A DNA stretch of 64,000 nt from Persicaria tinctoria. Taxonomy: Eukaryota > Streptophyta > Magnoliopsida > Caryophyllales > Polygonaceae. The position numbers and the translations under genes are program-made. Positions 61,901 to 64,000 of the stretch are shown piece by piece; position 1 is the first letter of the stretch; each line of letters opens with the position of its first letter. The notes under the pieces were generated by a model, which ran no database searches, was not told the DNA's origin, and was given only the letters and a program-made list of their open reading frames with translations. The DNA lies in assembly GCA_037127255.1 (NCBI GenBank), contig JBANSL010000006.1, positions 88,569,565 to 88,633,564 of the forward strand. Reading direction: 5' to 3'.

Positions 61901-64000
61901 ACATTTATTATTCACTTATATGAGTTTTCCACAAAACACACTCTTATAGTATTCTAATAAGAATTTACTAGTTAATATAATGTTTTATTAAACATTTATA
62001 AGTCAGTTATATGAGTTTTCCACAAAACACACTCTTATAGTATTCTAATAAAAATTTACTTGTTAGTTTAATGTTTTATTCAACATTTATAAGTCACTTA
62101 TATGAGTTTTCCACAAAACTCACTCTTACAGTATTCTAATAAGAATTTACTAGTTAATATAAAGTTTTATTCAACATTTATTAGTCACTTATATGAGTTT
62201 TCCACAAAACACACTCTAATAGTATTCTAATAAAAATTTACTATTTAATTTAATGTTTTATTCAACTTTTATAAGTCAGTTATATGTGTTTTCCACAAAA
62301 CACACTCTTATAGTATTCTAATAAGAATTTACTAGTTAATATAATGTTTTATTCAACATTTATAAGTCAGTTATATGAGTTTTCCACAAAACAAACTCTT
62401 ATAGTATTCTAATAAAAATTGACTAGTTATTTTAATGCTTTATTCAACATTTATAAGTCACTTATATGAGTTTTCCACAAAACACACTCTAATAGTATTC
62501 TTATAAGAATTTACTAGTTAATTTAATGTTTTATTCAACTTTTATAACTCAGTTATATGAGTTTTCCACAAAACACACTCTTATAGTATTCTAATAATAA
62601 TTTACTAGTGAATATAATGTTTTATTCAACATTTATAAGTCAGTTATATGAGTTTTCCACAAAACACACTCTTATAGTATTCTAATAAAAATTTACTAGT
62701 TATTTTAATGTTTTATTCAACACTTATAAGTCACTTATATGAGTTTTCCACAAAACACACTCTAATAGTATTCTAATAAGAATTTACTAGTTAATTTAAT
62801 GTTTTATTCAACTTTTATAAGTCAGTTATAAGAGTTTTCCACAAAACACACTCTTATAGTATTCTAATAAGAATTTACTAGTTAATATAATGTTTTATTC
62901 AACACTTATAAGTCAGTTATATGAGTTTTCCACAAAACACACTCTAATAGTATTCTAATAAGAATTTACTAGTTAATTTCATATTTTATTCAACTTTTAT
63001 AAGTCAGTTATATGAGTTTTCCACAAAACACACTCTTATAGTATTCTAATAAAAATTTACTAGTTAATTTAATGTTTTATTCAGCATTTATAAGTCCGTT
63101 ATATGAGTTTTCCACAAAACACACTTATAAAATATTCTAATAAGAATTTACTAGTTAATATAGGGTTTTATTCAACATTTATTCGTCACTTATATGAGTT
63201 TTCCACAAAACACACTCTTGTAGTTTTCTAATAAGAATTTACTAGTTAATATAATGTTTTATTCAACATTTATTAGTCAGTTATATGAGTTATCCTCAAA
63301 ACACACTCTTATAATATTCTAAGAAGAATTTACTAGTCAATTTAAGGTTTTATTCAACATTTATAGTTCAGTTATATGAGTTTTCCCCAAAACACATTCT
63401 TATAGTATTCTAATAAAAATTTACTAGTTAATTTAATGTTTTATTCAACATTTATAAGTCACTTATATGAGTTTTCCACAAAACTCACTCTTATAGTATT
63501 CTATTAAGAATTTACTAGTTAATATAATGTTTTATTCAACATTTATTAGTCACTTATATGAGTTTGCCACAAAACACACTCTTATAATATTCTAATAAAA
63601 ATTTACTAGTTAATTTAATGTTTTATTCACCATTTAAATGTCACTTATATGAGTTTTCCACAAAACAAACTCTTATAGTATTCTAATAAGAATTTACTAG
63701 TTAATATAATATTTTATTCAACATTTATAAGTCACTTATATGAGTTTTCCACAAAACACACTTATGTAGTATTCTAATAAGAATTTACTAGTTAATATAA
63801 GGTTTTATTCAACATTTATTCGTCACTTATATGAGTTTCCCACAAAACACACTCTTGAAGTATTCTAATAAGAATTTACTAGTTAATATAATGTTTTATT
63901 CAACATTTATAAGTCAGTTATATGAGTTTTCCACAAAACACACTCTTATAGTATTCTAATACAAATTTACTAGTTAATTTAATGTTTTATTCAACATTTA
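58912..64000 (+). repeat. 91-bp satellite, right segment, running off the window
   Basis: About 56 monomers. The part 58912 to about 59880 repeats the monomer order of 35225-36190. The part after 59880 then matches sequence right of the LINE (45265 onward) and left of the chromovirus. The array continues past the right edge. Confidence 0.96.
60690..64000 (+). repeat. 23-monomer higher-order tandem duplication
   Basis: GTCAGTTATAAGAG at 60728 recurs at 62821, and GTCCGTTATATG at 61001 recurs at 63094. Both spacings are 2,093 bp, exactly 23 monomers. Shared rare variants (AACACTTATAAG, TTAATTTCATATTTT, TTGTAGTTTTC) confirm it. The second copy is cut by the window edge. Confidence 0.88.

Noticed and set aside
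7072..64000. CENP-B-box-like motif or telomere repeats in the monomer
   Set aside because: No CG-containing box of that form and no TTTAGGG runs were seen in the monomers.

Overview
This window is repeat-rich plant nuclear DNA, with no host gene that I can support. The evidence for a plant is: LTR retrotransposons primed by initiator-methionine tRNA, with a chromodomain after the integrase; an L1-type LINE whose ORF2 ends in a plant-type RNase H; and a long AT-rich satellite array. I cannot name the species from the sequence alone. All genes seen belong to mobile elements.

The backbone is one tandem satellite of about 91 bp per monomer. It runs in a single orientation from 7072 to the right edge (about 32 kb of monomers, roughly 350 copies) and is split by insertions. 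Superimposed on the 91-bp unit are higher-order repeats: a 3-monomer rhythm (about 273 bp) and larger units of about 14, 17-18, 19 and 23 monomers. Some large units are almost identical, so the array has amplified recently.

Left edge (1-7071): a plus-strand LTR lies against the satellite, and a second element of the same LTR family is inserted into it in the opposite orientation. The second element shows its 5' LTR (3637-6496, minus strand), primer binding site and leader. The rest of its visible interior (down to base 1) has no recognisable gag. The two LTRs together mimic a 575-bp inverted repeat.

Insertions into the satellite, left to right: (a) a 5'-truncated LINE with a poly-A tail (7859-9307); (b) a 1,554-bp insertion with 17-bp target duplications, present twice (28074-29627 and 31739-33292) because a 3,665-bp satellite-plus-insertion block was tandemly duplicated; (c) a nearly full-length 9-kb LINE (36191 to about 45264); (d) an 11.4-kb Ty3/Gypsy chromovirus, probably Tekay/Del-like (about 47538-58911), with 2.6-kb LTRs that are nearly identical but a gag-pol frame carrying four in-frame stops.

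The most unusual feature is ORF1 of the 9-kb LINE. It is a 4.1-kb frame with only one stop and an odd Cys/His/Tyr/Leu-rich composition. It is built partly from in-frame tandem duplications and ends in an ATGA overlap with the ORF2 start. I do not recognise any standard plant LINE ORF1 domain in it. A second point of interest is positional: both LINEs entered the 91-bp monomer at the same nucleotide, and both LTR retrotransposons abut it within one nucleotide of the same phase.
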